Of a DNA stretch of 64,000 bases, positions 1 to 8,613 are shown in pieces. The DNA is taken from assembly GCF_020567425.1 (NCBI RefSeq), contig NZ_JAJCVJ010000002.1, positions 372,001 to 436,000 of the forward strand, given 5' to 3'. The notes under the pieces were generated by a model that saw nothing but the letters and a program-made list of their open reading frames with translations, did no database searches and was not told where the DNA came from. Position numbers and translations under genes: made by a program. Source of the DNA: Salinirubrum litoreum. GTDB lineage: Archaea; Halobacteriota; Halobacteria; Halobacteriales; Haloferacaceae. How positions within the stretch are numbered: position 1 is the stretch's first letter; each line of letters starts with the position of its first letter.

Positions 1-613
1 GCGCCGCACCGATCCACACCCGCACGTGGTCGTCGCCGAGTCCCGGCCCGGCGGCGAGGGTGTCGGTGTCGCCGAATCACTCGCCTACGAACGCCGCGAG
101 ACCGACAGACGTGACGGGAGCGATCCGAGTGTCGCACTCCTCCCGGACAGCGCGGCCACACAGGCGCTCGCCGACCCCGCGGCGATCGGCGCACCGGCGG
201 TCGACGCCGTCCTCGTCGGCAGCGACGCGGTCCTCCCGGACGCGAGCGTCGTCAACAAGGTCGGGACGCGGGGAATCGCGCTCGCGGCGGCGACCGCCGA
301 CGTACCGGTGTTCGTCGTCACCGCCCGCGACAAGATCAGCGGGACCGCCGAGTTCGTCCCGGAGTCGGCCGACGCGACCGACCTGTACGACGGCGACGCG
401 CCACTCGACGTGGTCGCCCCACTGTTCGACCGGACGCCCGCCGAACTCGTCTCGGCGGTCCTGACCGAAGACGGACCGCTGTCGCCAGACGCGGTTCGGT
501 CGGTCGCCGAGGATCACGCCGACCTCGCGGAGTGGCTGTCGGTCGTCGACCGGGCAGGAGGCGACGATCAGGTGGGAGACGAGCCAGCAGGCGACGAGCG
601 GAGACGGTCGTGA
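1..613 (+). CDS. eIF-2B / ribose-1,5-bisphosphate isomerase-like protein, C-terminal part
   Basis: The gene enters from the left edge; the open frame runs from base 2 to the TGA at 611-613, leaving about 203 visible residues. The segment with GSDAVLPDASVVNKVGT followed by the hydrophobic strand PVFVV is typical of the substrate-binding half of the eIF-2B alpha/beta/delta and ribose-1,5-bisphosphate isomerase superfamily (Rossmann-like C-terminal domain). Haloarchaea carry several members, some fused to an N-terminal NUDIX domain, which would lie outside this window. The last 20 residues are acidic and low complexity. It overlaps the next gene by 4 bp (GTGA), so the two are probably cotranscribed. 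The exact substrate cannot be told from this fragment; a sugar-phosphate isomerase role is inferred from the family. Confidence 0.75.
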   Translation, partial: RRTDPHPHVVVAESRPGGEGVGVAESLAYERRETDRRDGSDPSVALLPDSAATQALADPAAIGAPAVDAVLVGSDAVLPDASVVNKVGTRGIALAAATADVPVFVVTARDKISGTAEFVPESADATDLYDGDAPLDVVAPLFDRTPAELVSAVLTEDGPLSPDAVRSVAEDHADLAEWLSVVDRAGGDDQVGDEPAGDERRRS

Positions 614-1227
614 GCGTCCCGCTCCCACCACCGGAACGCCCGCTCTCGGACGTGTACGACGCGGCGTACACCGGCGTCCCGAACTGGGACATCGGGCGGC
701 CACAGCGTGCGTTCGTCCGCCTCGCGGCGTCCGGCCTGCTCCGGGGACCCGTCCTCGACATCGGCTGTGGCACCGGCGAGTTGTCGCTGTATCTCGCCCG
801 GCAGGGGTACGACGTGCTCGGGATCGATCTCTCGGAACTGGCGATCCGACAGGCCCGCGAGAAGGCACGCTGGCGGGGCATTCCGGCGGAGTTTCTCGTC
901 TGGGACGCGCTGTACGTCTCCCGACTGGCGGACGCCGGCCTCCGGTTTCGGACCGTGGTCGACTCGGCGATGTTCCACGTGCTGGGCGATGCCGAGCGCG
1001 ACCGACTCGTGGGCGAACTCCGGGCCCTGCTCCCACCGGGCGGACTCTACTGTGTCCTCGGCGACGCGCGCTGGGACGACAGATCGATATACGGTCTCAC
1101 GCCGGCGGAACTCCGCCGGCGGTTCGTCGAACGCGGCGGCTGGCGACTCGCGTTCGCCGAGGAGACCGTCTTCGAGCGTCGGTTCAGCAGCAGTCGGGCG
1201 TTCTTCGTCGGCCTGCGCCGGGTGTGA
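610..1227 (+). CDS. Class I SAM-dependent methyltransferase
   Basis: This 205-residue protein starts at the GTG that overlaps the previous stop. The open frame extends further upstream, but that would overlap the previous gene heavily. Motif I, VLDIGCGTGE, lies at residues 48-57, and the acidic motif II follows in GYDVLGIDLS, both typical of small Rossmann-fold methyltransferases. The N-terminal NWDIGRPQ segment is common to a haloarchaeal methyltransferase group related to thiopurine and tellurite-resistance-type enzymes. The substrate is unknown. The 4-bp overlap with the eIF2B-like gene suggests translational coupling but does not reveal the target. Confidence 0.85.
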   Translation: MSVPLPPPERPLSDVYDAAYTGVPNWDIGRPQRAFVRLAASGLLRGPVLDIGCGTGELSLYLARQGYDVLGIDLSELAIRQAREKARWRGIPAEFLVWDALYVSRLADAGLRFRTVVDSAMFHVLGDAERDRLVGELRALLPPGGLYCVLGDARWDDRSIYGLTPAELRRRFVERGGWRLAFAEETVFERRFSSSRAFFVGLRRV

Positions 1228-1283
1228 TCGACTGCACGCCACCGACCGACGACGGCCGGTGTCCGGCGCGTCGGCCGAGAGCG

Positions 1284-1988
1284 TCAGGAGCCGTCGGACT
1301 CGAAGATGCGCGACCGGTACTCCGACTCGGTGATGTCCCCGGCGGCGAAGGCGCGGGCGTCGTCGCTGTCGACGACGATCCGTGCCCGACCGTCGCCGAC
1401 GCGGGCGGTCACCTGCAGACGTTCGGCGTCGCCGCCGTCCTCGACGTAACCGGCGTACCAGACGGCGACCTGTGTCAGTTCGTCCGCGAGCGCGGCGTTC
1501 GACCCGGCCTCGGAGATGTACGACAGTTCCAGCGTCCGGCCGGACCAGCCGAGACTCGTCTCCTCGTACTCGCCCGCGACCTGGCCGTGGAACTCGGCGG
1601 CCGTGAGCGTCCCGTCGCTGTTCGGTGCGACCGCGTCGACCGCGCCGTACCGGTAGCCGAGGCCGAAGGGATCGGAGACGACGAACACGCCCGCCGAGGC
1701 GAGTCCAGCGATCACGACGACGAGGACGATGACGATCGACGCGCCGGCAGTCGCCCAGTTCTCCCGGAGGAGTTCGAGGTTGCTCGGTCCGCGAATCTCC
1801 TCGTCGAAGTCGTGTTCGCTGATCCGAACCTGCTCGAACTCCATGTTGCCACAGCGGGTGCAGGGCGGGTTGTGCTTCGGGACGCTCTTGCCGCAGTTGG
1901 TGCAGCGCCACTCGGTGTACGCGCGTTCGGTGGGTGACTCCGACCCCTCGGCGTGGCCGGTGCCGGCGTCGGTGTCGGTATCGCTCAT
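1284..1988 (-). CDS. Zinc-ribbon membrane protein of unknown function
   Basis: This is a 234-residue protein. A short acidic N-terminus is followed by a zinc ribbon with Cys at 29, 32, 43 and 46 (CTNCGK...CTRCG), an acidic linker and one transmembrane segment at about 80-104. The C-terminal domain of about 125 residues then probably lies outside the cell. It resembles haloarchaeal proteins annotated only as zinc-ribbon or hypothetical proteins; I do not recognise a characterised homologue. The membrane topology (ribbon inside, C-domain outside) is inferred from charge. It is transcribed alone, convergent with the methyltransferase gene. Confidence 0.7.
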   Translation of the reverse strand: MSDTDTDAGTGHAEGSESPTERAYTEWRCTNCGKSVPKHNPPCTRCGNMEFEQVRISEHDFDEEIRGPSNLELLRENWATAGASIVIVLVVVIAGLASAGVFVVSDPFGLGYRYGAVDAVAPNSDGTLTAAEFHGQVAGEYEETSLGWSGRTLELSYISEAGSNAALADELTQVAVWYAGYVEDGGDAERLQVTARVGDGRARIVVDSDDARAFAAGDITESEYRSRIFESDGS

Positions 1989-2102
1989 CCGGACTGCTCA
2001 CCTCGTGTCGGTGAGCGTGCCGGGAGGCGACGAGACGTGGACTCGATCCGGAAGACGGCGTGCATACGTCTCGGAAGGTGCGGCGCGTATTTCGGTCTTT
2101 GG

Positions 2103-2576
2103 CTACGCGATCAGCAACACCGCGACGAGCAGGACGGTGCCGACGGTCAGCAGGTCGGCGACACCCGACTCCCACCCCGCGGTCGGCACCGTGAAGTGCC
2201 CGGCAGTCCGCGCGGCGCGGGGGTTACCAGCGACCGCGAGGTCGCCGGCCGACAGCGATCCCCACAGTGCGAGCAACAGTGTCACGACGAGGCCGACGAC
2301 CGGCGGGAGCGCGACACGGAGAACCGGGCCGAGCAGGACCGCACACCCGACGAAGGTGAGCCACGGCGCGACCGCGATCACCCGGACGACCCACGCGGGC
2401 GTCGACTCGTCGATCACGGCGTCGAACTGCCCGAGTGGTGTCCCCTCGCCCGCCCACGTCGGCAGGAGTGTCACCTCCGGGTCCAGCCCGGCCAGTCGGG
2501 CCGAGAGCGCGTGCGCCAGTTCGTGAGGAAGGACGGCGACGGCGGCCAGCAGGAGCGTGAGCGGTGTTCTGCGCAT
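2103..2576 (-). CDS. Small membrane protein with HExxH motif (M50-like)
   Basis: The protein has 157 residues from the ATG at 2576. The open frame extends much further upstream, but that extension lies antisense to yqeC and is rejected. HELAH sits at residues 18-22 at the end of the first hydrophobic segment, the arrangement seen in membrane-embedded M50/site-2-type metalloproteases and the related DUF3267 family. Three or four further hydrophobic segments follow. A second metal ligand (NPDG-type motif) is not evident: the protein has GNPRAA near residue 130, so activity is uncertain. The gene is divergent from yqeC with about 70 bp between starts. Confidence 0.65.
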   Translation of the reverse strand: MRRTPLTLLLAAVAVLPHELAHALSARLAGLDPEVTLLPTWAGEGTPLGQFDAVIDESTPAWVVRVIAVAPWLTFVGCAVLLGPVLRVALPPVVGLVVTLLLALWGSLSAGDLAVAGNPRAARTAGHFTVPTAGWESGVADLLTVGTVLLVAVLLIA

Positions 2577-2648
2577 GACGACAGGCGGTGTCGTCTCTCG
2601 TGGCCCACCGGGCAAAAGCCTCTCGTCGGTCGGCGTTCCACACCAGTC

Positions 2649-3407
2649 ATGCACGTCGCCGACGCACTCGACGCCCGCGAAGGGACCACCTGCGTCGTCG
2701 GTGCCGGCGGGAAGAAGACGACCCTCAGAACGCTGGCTGACCGACTCGACCACGCCGTCGTCACCGCGACGGTCCGCATCCCCATCTTCGACGACTGGGT
2801 CGAGGACGTCGTCGTCACCGACGATCCACGCTCGGTGGTTGCGTCCTCGCTCGACACGACCGACAACACGGACAGCACCGAGGGCGACGGTCACCGAACC
2901 GTCGGTGTCGTCCCGGGACGCGACCGATCCGACCGCTACGCCGGCTACGACCCCGAGGTGATCGACACGCTCGCCGACTGCGGCCGACCGATGCTCGTGA
3001 AAGCCGACGGTGCCCGGACGCGCCTGCTGAAAGCGCCTGCGGCCCACGAGCCTCGGATTCCGACGACTGCGACGACGGTCGTTCCGATCGTCGGCGCGCG
3101 AGTCGTCGGGAAGCCACTGACCGACGAGTGGGTCCACCGCGTGGACCGCGTCGCCGACGTCACCGGGCTTCGACAGGGCGAGCAGATCGGCCCGGAGGAC
3201 GTGGCGCGGGTCGTCGCCAGCGACCGAGGCGGACTGAAAGACGTGCCGAGCGACGCGACGGTGATCCCGGTGGTGAACATGGTCGACGACGCGGAACTGG
3301 CAGAGACGGCGAGCAGGATCGCAGAGGAGATCCACGTCCGCGCCGACGTGTCGCGGGTCGTCCTCGCGGAGATGCGGGCCGCAGACCCGGTCGTCGCGGT
3401 CGTGTGA
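2649..3407 (+). CDS. yqeC: YqeC family protein (selenium cofactor biosynthesis type)
   Basis: The protein is 252 residues long. A P-loop-like GAGGKKTT sits near the N-terminus (about residues 18-25), followed by VTATVRIPIF, VKADGARTR and the C-terminal VIPVVNMVDD, which together match the YqeC family. In bacteria YqeC accompanies YqeB in selenium-dependent molybdenum hydroxylase maturation. Haloarchaeal members occur without obvious selenium systems, so the present role is not established and the family name is the safe call. ATG 2649 is preferred over the long upstream open frame because the family begins at this point and the upstream frame overlaps the divergent gene. Confidence 0.8.
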   Translation: MHVADALDAREGTTCVVGAGGKKTTLRTLADRLDHAVVTATVRIPIFDDWVEDVVVTDDPRSVVASSLDTTDNTDSTEGDGHRTVGVVPGRDRSDRYAGYDPEVIDTLADCGRPMLVKADGARTRLLKAPAAHEPRIPTTATTVVPIVGARVVGKPLTDEWVHRVDRVADVTGLRQGEQIGPEDVARVVASDRGGLKDVPSDATVIPVVNMVDDAELAETASRIAEEIHVRADVSRVVLAEMRAADPVVAVV

Positions 3408-3495
3408 GGCGCGTTCGACGACGGGGAGACGACTCGGGGTCGGTTCGTGTGGAAGCGTTTTTAGCCGGTGGCGGTACTACCGACAGTCGGTGGCG

Positions 3496-3570
3496 ATGAT
3501 GACAGTTACCCCCTCCGAGCCCCGTGTGACGACGGACTTTCCAGAGCCACCGTTCCTTCGACGCCGGTGA
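3496..3570 (+). CDS. Possible 24-residue leaderless small protein
   Basis: A short frame, ATG-ATG at 3496 to TGA at 3570, encodes MMTVTPSEPRVTTDFPEPPF plus LRRR. A plausible TATA-like run (gtttttagcc, about 3461-3470) lies about 30 bp upstream, the spacing expected for a leaderless haloarchaeal transcript. The interval 3408-3653 otherwise has no gene. There is no known family that I recognise, and the frame could be chance. Confidence 0.3.
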   Translation: MMTVTPSEPRVTTDFPEPPFLRRR

Positions 3571-3653
3571 GGGTCGGCGCGACCGAACCCGAGTGACCTG
3601 CCACAGTTCCGCCGAGAGCGACGGCCACGAGAGAGCAGGAGGCGACGACCCGC

Positions 3654-4529
3654 TCAGAACAGTTCCGCACCGGGACCGATCCGGGTCTGGTAGGCCCGCG
3701 CCTCGACACCCGCGTCGGCGAACCCCTCGACCATCTCGCGGGCCACCTTCCGGCGGTTCCCCTCCCGACAGAGTGCCAGCACCGCCGGGCCGGCCCCGGA
3801 GACGGTCACGCCTGTCGCGCCCGCCGCGAGCGCACCCTCGCGGACCGTCTCGTAGCCCGTGATCAACTCGGCGCGGGCGGGGGTGACCACCGGGTCGTCC
3901 ATCCCCTTCCCCGCGAGTTTAGGATCGTTTCTGCACATCCCCGCCGTCAACGTCGCGGCGTTGCCGACCGTCTCGACGACGTCCTCGATGCTGGCCTGCG
4001 TCGGGACGACACGCCGGGCGTCCCGCGTCGAGACCGCGATCTCGGGGAGACAGGCGACGACCGGCATCCGGGCGCGCACCGCCGTCAGATCGCCACCCGA
4101 AGCGATGGTGAACCCGCCGAGAATCGCCGGGGCGACGTTGTCCACGTGCGCCTCGCCGGAGACGACCGCCTCGCCTTCGCCCGCGACGGGAACGAGTTCT
4201 TCCCGCGAGAGACCCCGGTCGTACAGCGCGTTCAGCGCGACCGCCGCACCCGCCGCACTGGCCGCCGAGGACCCGAGTCCCGAGGCCGGGCGGACGCCCT
4301 TGTCGATGTCGATGTGGGCCGGGGCGTCGAGTGCCTCCGCGACCGCACCGACCGTGTTCTTGTCGGGGTCCTCCGGGATGTACTGACTGCCCGCGCCCGT
4401 GACCGAGATCGTCGTCCGGGGGGCCTTCTCGACGCGGATCACGTCCGCCGGCCGGTCGAGGGCGACGCCGAACACGTCGAAGCCACTGCCGAGGTTGGCG
4501 CTCGTCGCCGGTGCCCTCACCGTAATCAT
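3654..4529 (-). CDS. thrB: Homoserine kinase
   Basis: This 291-residue GHMP-family kinase phosphorylates homoserine with ATP in threonine synthesis. The N-terminal MITVRAPATSANLGSGFD and the ATP-binding loop PASGLGSSAAS (residues 81-91) are diagnostic. The C-terminal GVTVSGAGPAVLAL is the third GHMP motif. Length is normal for archaeal ThrB. The gene stands alone; a TATA-like run (read from the minus strand: ctttttagct, about 4551-4560) lies about 25 bp before the start, so the mRNA is probably nearly leaderless. The other archaeal GHMP enzyme, archaeal shikimate kinase, lacks this N-terminal pattern, so confidence is high. Confidence 0.93.
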   Translation of the reverse strand: MITVRAPATSANLGSGFDVFGVALDRPADVIRVEKAPRTTISVTGAGSQYIPEDPDKNTVGAVAEALDAPAHIDIDKGVRPASGLGSSAASAAGAAVALNALYDRGLSREELVPVAGEGEAVVSGEAHVDNVAPAILGGFTIASGGDLTAVRARMPVVACLPEIAVSTRDARRVVPTQASIEDVVETVGNAATLTAGMCRNDPKLAGKGMDDPVVTPARAELITGYETVREGALAAGATGVTVSGAGPAVLALCREGNRRKVAREMVEGFADAGVEARAYQTRIGPGAELF

Positions 4530-4726
4530 GGCCCGTCCTTACCGGAGTCGAGCTAAAAAGGTAGCGACCGCGACCAGTGTTCGGGTTCGTGTCGACGCGC
4601 GACAACAGTCGGTGACGAGGTCGGCGAGGGTCGGTCGCCGTGCACGGACACTGCCCGGTTCCGGTCGCCACCAGCTCGCGTCCAGAGCGGGGTTCCCGGT
4701 CGTCGGCGATGGAGTCGAGTGACGAG

Positions 4727-4771
4727 TGTTGCGTGTGCTTTCACAGAGATTGTTGCGTGTGCTTTCACAGA
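4727..4771 (+). repeat. Two direct repeats of a 21-bp unit
   Basis: Units at 4727-4747 and 4751-4771 are identical and share the core TTGCGTGTGCTTTCAC. A related core in reverse orientation follows the hairpin at 17.34 kb. They lie directly before the structured repeat block at 4778. No gene is visible in 4530-5026. Confidence 0.7.
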
Positions 4772-4777
4772 CGTTCC

Positions 4778-4960
4778 GGCGCGCGCGACTGACGCGCGCG
4801 AGGGAGGGGTCACGGGCGGTGCGGAGAGTGACCCCGAGGCTGGGGAGGACGAGGTGCGGATGCGGTCGCTGTGCTGTGCGGTCGCGGTTCCGCTGGTAGC
4901 CGCGCTACGACGAGTAGCGGTGCTGGTGCTGTCGCGGTTTGCGGGACAGTAGCAGTCGCG
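4778..4960 (+). repeat. Dispersed structured repeat, copy A
   Basis: This block recurs at 7941-8085 (+) and 12850-13032 (-). It begins with a GC-only hairpin (GCGCGCG...CGCGCGC), then a conserved gaggga stretch. Next comes a second hairpin with stem GGGTCAC (4807-4813) and GTGACCC (4828-4834) around a 14-nt loop, GGGCGGTGCGGAGA, followed by a conserved gaggctggggaggac stretch. The other copies have the same loop but a different, still fully paired stem. That covariation points to a structure under selection. It is intergenic, and whether it is transcribed is unknown. Confidence 0.75.
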
Positions 4961-5026
4961 GGTCTCTACGCTCGTCGCGCACTCGCCGAAGACACTACCG
5001 AACCGATTTCAGAACGCTCGACGCTC

Positions 5027-5785
5027 TCAGCCGATGTACCGCAGGTCGTCGTCCGAGGGCATCCCGCTCTGCTGGCCCTGCATCTCCTGAATCTTCGAGA
5101 CGACCTCCTCCATCTCCTCGGCGCGTTCCTCCATCGAGTCGAAGTTCACCTCGAAGCCGATGGCGGTCTGCATCACTTCCAGCACGGCACGCGCGCTCTT
5201 CGGGTCGACCAGATAGCCCGAGGTCTCGCCCATCAGACACGCCGCCGGGATCGCTCGGCGCTTGCCGAGACCGAGCAGGAGCCCCGAGACGCCGACGATG
5301 CCGCCGGCGGGTTCGTCCTCGCGGAACTCCACGCCCGCGTCTTCGAGGTCGGCGAGTTGGTCCGACTCGGTCACCGCGCCGATGACGGTGTACTCTTCGA
5401 TCAGTTCGCCGGTCGGCACGCCGCCGAGCGCGAAGACCCGCGAGACGCCGAACTCCTCGGCGACGTCGAGGAAGGCGTCCGCGAGGCGGTAGTGACCCGC
5501 GTTGCTCTGTGCCTGGTGATCGCCCGTGAGAACCAGCAGATCGGTGCCGTCGGCGTCCACCGCGTGAATCTCGGCGTGGGTCAACTCCGCGACACCCTCG
5601 TCGTCGATGGAGACCTGCGGCGGGAAGTCGTCGGTGTAGATGCGCCGCACCAACTCGCCGTCGAACTCGTCGAGCAGGTGTTCGGCCGCGAGTTTCCCGA
5701 CGTGGCCGACGCCGGGCAGTCCCTCGATGAACACCGGGTCCGAGAGCTCCGGGTTCGCCAGCGTCTCGACCTCGATTCCGTCCAT
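5027..5785 (-). CDS. PAC2 family proteasome-assembly-chaperone-like protein
   Basis: The protein is 252 residues. The opening PVFIEGLPGVGHVGKLAAEH is the PAC2 family signature. The family includes the eukaryotic 20S assembly chaperone PAC2 and archaeal PbaA/PbaB-type proteins. The C-terminal 30 residues are acidic and predicted helical. It is the last gene of the L44e-S27e-aIF2alpha-nop10 operon, 4 bp after nop10, an arrangement widely conserved in archaea. That context suggests it is made together with the translation machinery; a chaperone role is inferred from the family. Confidence 0.85.
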   Translation of the reverse strand: MDGIEVETLANPELSDPVFIEGLPGVGHVGKLAAEHLLDEFDGELVRRIYTDDFPPQVSIDDEGVAELTHAEIHAVDADGTDLLVLTGDHQAQSNAGHYRLADAFLDVAEEFGVSRVFALGGVPTGELIEEYTVIGAVTESDQLADLEDAGVEFREDEPAGGIVGVSGLLLGLGKRRAIPAACLMGETSGYLVDPKSARAVLEVMQTAIGFEVNFDSMEERAEEMEEVVSKIQEMQGQQSGMPSDDDLRYIG

Positions 5786-5789
5786 ACCC

Positions 5790-5972
5790 CTACTCGCGGT
5801 CGCGCCGTTTAAGAGCGCGTCGGTACTCGCCGTGGGGGTCTGCGGGGTCGAAGCGTGCGGGTGCGGAGTTGACGGCGTCGCTGCCGCACGCCGGACAGGT
5901 AGAAGTGAGCGTGTACACCGGGCGGTCGTGGGCCTCGCGCCACGCCGAACAGACCCGGATGTCCGAGTGCAT
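5790..5972 (-). CDS. nop10: H/ACA RNP protein Nop10
   Basis: This 60-residue protein is the small zinc-binding subunit of H/ACA guide RNPs that direct rRNA pseudouridylation together with Cbf5 (encoded at 10.2-11.1 kb), L7Ae and Gar1. SDIRVCSAW, YTLTSTCPACG and the C-terminal PHGEYRRALKRR are diagnostic. The zinc site is partly degenerate: the first pair is reduced to one Cys (C8), as is common in haloarchaea. The gene follows aIF2alpha without a gap (stop 5973-5975, start 5972). Confidence 0.93.
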   Translation of the reverse strand: MHSDIRVCSAWREAHDRPVYTLTSTCPACGSDAVNSAPARFDPADPHGEYRRALKRRDRE

Positions 5973-6770
5973 CTACTCGTCGTCTTCGTGTCGCTCGCGG
6001 TGGTACTCGGCGGTCCCGCCGCGCGACTCGATCTCCGCTTCGGCGCGGGCGACCGCGTCCTCCAGTGCCGCCTCGGCCGTCTTGTAGTTCGGCGCTTTGA
6101 CCTTGATCCGGTACTCCGGGGACCCGACGTACGCGACCGTCAGTTCGATCTCGTCGGAGTCGCCCTCGCCCTCGGCGGCTTTCAGCGCCTCTTTGATGTG
6201 GTCGACGCCGTCGCCGGTCGGACAGCGCAGGTCGACGTAGCCCGTGACGTTGACGTACGGGACCGAGACGTTCTCGCGGGCCGTCTCCACGATGGCGTCG
6301 ATCTCGTCGTCGTCGAGGTCCACATCGTCCAGCGCCTCGGTGCCGTGGATGGCCGCCTCCTCGAACCCTTCGTAGAGGCCACCGAACTCCGCGAGCAGGG
6401 CGTTGGCGACGGCGGTGTACTGCTCGTCGGCCATGTCCTCGCCGAACGCCAGCGCCATCCACTTGTCGGCCTTCTGCTCGTTCTTCCAGTCCTGGATCTT
6501 GTCCTTGCGCTGGTGCTCGTTGACGTCCTTGATCGACAGGTCGATCTGCTGGGAGGACTCGTCGACCTCCAGCACCTTCGCGACGACCGTCTGTCCGGTC
6601 GAGACGTGATCGCGGACGTTCTTGATCCAGCCGGAGGCGACCTCGCTCACGTGGACGAGTCCACGCTTGTCCTCGTACTCCGAGAGGTCGACGAAGACGC
6701 CGAAGTCCTCGATCTCGTCGACCTTCCCGACCACGAGGTCACCCTTCTCGGGCCAGCCGCTGTACTTCAT
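5973..6770 (-). CDS. Translation initiation factor aIF2 subunit alpha
   Basis: This 265-residue alpha subunit belongs to the heterotrimeric factor that brings Met-tRNAi to the archaeal ribosome. It has an N-terminal S1 domain (about 10-85, with [20 protein letters not shown]), a central helical domain and a C-terminal alpha/beta domain ending in an acidic tail. Length is as expected. It lies between rps27e and nop10 in the conserved archaeal translation operon. Confidence 0.95.
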   Translation of the reverse strand: MKYSGWPEKGDLVVGKVDEIEDFGVFVDLSEYEDKRGLVHVSEVASGWIKNVRDHVSTGQTVVAKVLEVDESSQQIDLSIKDVNEHQRKDKIQDWKNEQKADKWMALAFGEDMADEQYTAVANALLAEFGGLYEGFEEAAIHGTEALDDVDLDDDEIDAIVETARENVSVPYVNVTGYVDLRCPTGDGVDHIKEALKAAEGEGDSDEIELTVAYVGSPEYRIKVKAPNYKTAEAALEDAVARAEAEIESRGGTAEYHRERHEDDE

Positions 6771-6785
6771 GACGAGGTCACCCGC

Positions 6786-6977
6786 TCAGGCCTCGTTCCG
6801 CTCGGCGCGTTTCTCGACCGTCTCGACGACCTCGCCGGTGAACTCCGCCTCGCCGCCGGTCGGGGTCGCCAGCGTGGACCCACAGACGGCGCAGTTCACG
6901 ACCGACGCGGCCTTGCCGAAGACGATCTGCTCGTTGCCACAGTCCGGACAGGCGACCTTGTAGTAGCTCCCAGCCAT
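6786..6977 (-). CDS. rps27e: Small ribosomal subunit protein eS27 (S27e)
   Basis: This 63-residue zinc-ribbon ribosomal protein starts [20 protein letters not shown]. The four zinc Cys are in CPDC and CAVC. The longer open frame upstream is antisense-like extension into rpl44e and is rejected. ATG 6977 overlaps the rpl44e stop by one base (TAATG), so the two are translationally coupled, an archaeal and eukaryotic pairing. Confidence 0.95.
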   Translation of the reverse strand: MAGSYYKVACPDCGNEQIVFGKAASVVNCAVCGSTLATPTGGEAEFTGEVVETVEKRAERNEA

Positions 6978-7258
6978 TATTCTTGGAACTCCAGTCGACC
7001 GGCGCGCCATCCCTCGCGCATGTGGGCCTTGCCGCAGTCGGCACAGCGGTACTTCAGGTGGGTCTTCTTCGTCGGCTTGTCCCCACCGGGCACCTTCGAG
7101 AAGCGACCCGCGTTCCCGATGACCTTCTTCCCGCGTTTCTGGGCACGCGCGTCCCACTTCATCCCGGTCTGGCGTCCGCGTCGGACCTTCTCCACCTCGT
7201 GTTCGTGGTGGGCGTCACAGTGCGGACAGTACGTGTTGAATCGGCGTGGCATCTGCAT
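6977..7258 (-). CDS. rpl44e: Large ribosomal subunit protein eL42 (L44e)
   Basis: This 93-residue protein begins [20 protein letters not shown]; the second Met (7252) is an alternative start. The zinc Cys are in CPHC and CADC near the C-terminus, and the basic central region fits the family. It is the first gene of the operon rpl44e-rps27e-aIF2alpha-nop10-PAC2. A TATA-like element (gttttaacg read on the minus strand, about 7293-7301) lies about 35 bp upstream of the start. Confidence 0.95.
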   Translation of the reverse strand: MQMPRRFNTYCPHCDAHHEHEVEKVRRGRQTGMKWDARAQKRGKKVIGNAGRFSKVPGGDKPTKKTHLKYRCADCGKAHMREGWRAGRLEFQE

Positions 7259-7394
7259 AGATATCTACCTTAGGGCGTCGTTGGACACGGCGCGTTAAAA
7301 CGGGTTTGGTTTGCCGGGAGGACGGTCCTGTGCCGTGGTGACAGGAAACGAGGAGGAGTATGAGGTGGGTTCGGACGGGGACGCTGGAGCTGTG

Positions 7395-7538
7395 AACTCG
7401 GTCAGGTCGGTCGTGGACAACTCGGTCAGGTCGGTCGTGGACAACTCGGTCAGGTCGGTCGTGGACAACTCGGTCAGGTCGGTCGTGGACAACTCGGTCA
7501 GGTCGGTCGTGGACAACTCGGTCAGGTCGGTCGTGGAC
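7395..7538 (+). repeat. Six perfect tandem copies of a 24-bp unit
   Basis: Six identical 24-bp units start at 7395, 7419, 7443, 7467, 7491 and 7515; each begins AACTCGGTC. Arrays with the same first nine bases but different remaining sequence precede the two other long hairpins (17102-17182 and, inverted, 13462-13520). An open frame spanning the array is just a consequence of the 24-nt period and is not called as a gene. Confidence 0.9.
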
Positions 7539-7547
7539 GACGAGCGG

Positions 7548-7725
7548 TGAAAGCCCCCGGCGTCTCGATGGTCCACGACTTGGGGCGCGCTTCCTTCACG
7601 AGAGCGCGTCGCTTCGCTCCGCGCTCTCGCTCAGTCCCGTGTCGTCGGCGCGAAGCGCCGACTGCTGGCGGGACCTCTGGTCCCGCTCTGCTCACGAGAC
7701 CGCCGGCCCCGTTCAGTCCCACCCG
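7548..7725 (+). repeat. Long hairpin of composite repeat, copy B
   Basis: The left arm (7548-7570, GTGAAAGCCCCCGGCGTCTC) and right arm (7696-7725) are imperfect inverted repeats. Between them lie smaller hairpins, for example CGGCGC-gaa-GCGCCG. The same two arms occur at 17191-17335 and, inverted, at 13321-13461, each with a different middle. The B arm is the most diverged of the three. Confidence 0.75.
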
Positions 7726-7940
7726 AATTGGCGACCAATCGTGCAGTCACTGGTCGTCACCCGGTGTGTCGTCTGTCGGTTGGGAATCCGGTAGTCGCAG
7801 TGACCCCACGCCTCCCCGACTGCCGACGACACGAACTGCGAGCAGGGTCTCGCTGTCGCTCGACCACTGCCCGGTGTCGGTCGTCGCCAGCTCGCATCCT
7901 GTCGGATTCCGGTTGTCGTCGCGTGACCGAGTGACAGATT

Positions 7941-8085
7941 CGGCGCGCGCGAGGAACGCGTGCGAGGGAGCCGGATGCGGGCGGTGCCGAGAGCATCCGG
8001 CGAGGGTGGGGAGGACCGAGGTGCGATTGCTGTCGGGGTCGCGGTGCTGGTGCTGTCGCGGTCTGCTGGGCTGTCACGGTGCGGG
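7941..8085 (+). repeat. Dispersed structured repeat, copy B
   Basis: This is the second copy of the block described at 4778. Here the stem is CCGGATGC (7971-7978) and GCATCCGG (7993-8000) around the 14-nt loop GGGCGGTGCCGAGA. The stem differs from copy A at most positions yet remains fully paired. A spacer of about 215 bp (7726-7940), also shared with copy C, links it to the long hairpin. The gap 7259-8198 holds no convincing gene. Confidence 0.75.
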
Positions 8086-8198
8086 CTTCTCGTCGGTGCG
8101 CTCAATCGAGTAGCGGTGGTGTCGCTGTCCCGGTCGTGGTTCACTGAATCGTCGCAGTGTTATCAGGGCCAGCCACCACGTCGAGACGCGACCTCGTC

Positions 8199-8531
8199 TC
8201 AGAAGTGGCCGGGGTTCTCGGTCGAGTACTGAAGGTCGCCGCCACGGCCACCCTCCACCGTGTCACTGCCGGTGTCGCCCGTACTCGGCACTTTCACCTC
8301 GACGCGCTCGATCTCCGGGAAGTCTCGGATCAGGTCGGCTTTGATGTTCTGGGCCGTGATGTTGCTGATCCCACAGCCAGAACAGGTACCACCGAGTTCG
8401 ACGACGACCTGTCCGGACTCGGGGTCGGCCTCCCGGACCACGCTCGTCCCGCCGTGCATCTGGATGATCGGCATCTGTCCGACCATCCACTGCTCGACGC
8501 GTTCGCGGAGGTCGGCTTCTGTCTCGCTCAT
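8199..8531 (-). CDS. NifU C-terminal domain (Nfu-type) Fe-S cluster protein
   Basis: The protein has 110 residues. The Nfu domain spans about 10-85 with the cluster-binding CSGC at residues 50-53 inside [10 protein letters not shown]. Nfu proteins accept or carry Fe-S clusters for delivery to apo-enzymes in the cytoplasm. A Gly/Thr-rich tail of about 25 residues follows the domain. It is transcribed alone toward repeat copy B. Confidence 0.9.
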   Translation of the reverse strand: MSETEADLRERVEQWMVGQMPIIQMHGGTSVVREADPESGQVVVELGGTCSGCGISNITAQNIKADLIRDFPEIERVEVKVPSTGDTGSDTVEGGRGGDLQYSTENPGHF

Positions 8532-8613
8532 TGCCCGCCCCTTGACGCCGGAGGTACCCGTACCTTGCGGTTCGTGGAGTCGTCGACCCGCCCGAGCAAA
8601 TGTGTGTCACGAT

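Noticed and set aside
7395-7538. CRISPR array
   Set aside because: The units are contiguous with no variable spacers, and no cas gene is present in the window.
7311-7576. Open frames on both strands across the 24-bp tandem array (repeating NSVRSVVD or TTDLTELS)
   Set aside because: The period of 24 is a multiple of three, so every frame without a stop in one unit stays open. There is no start context or family.
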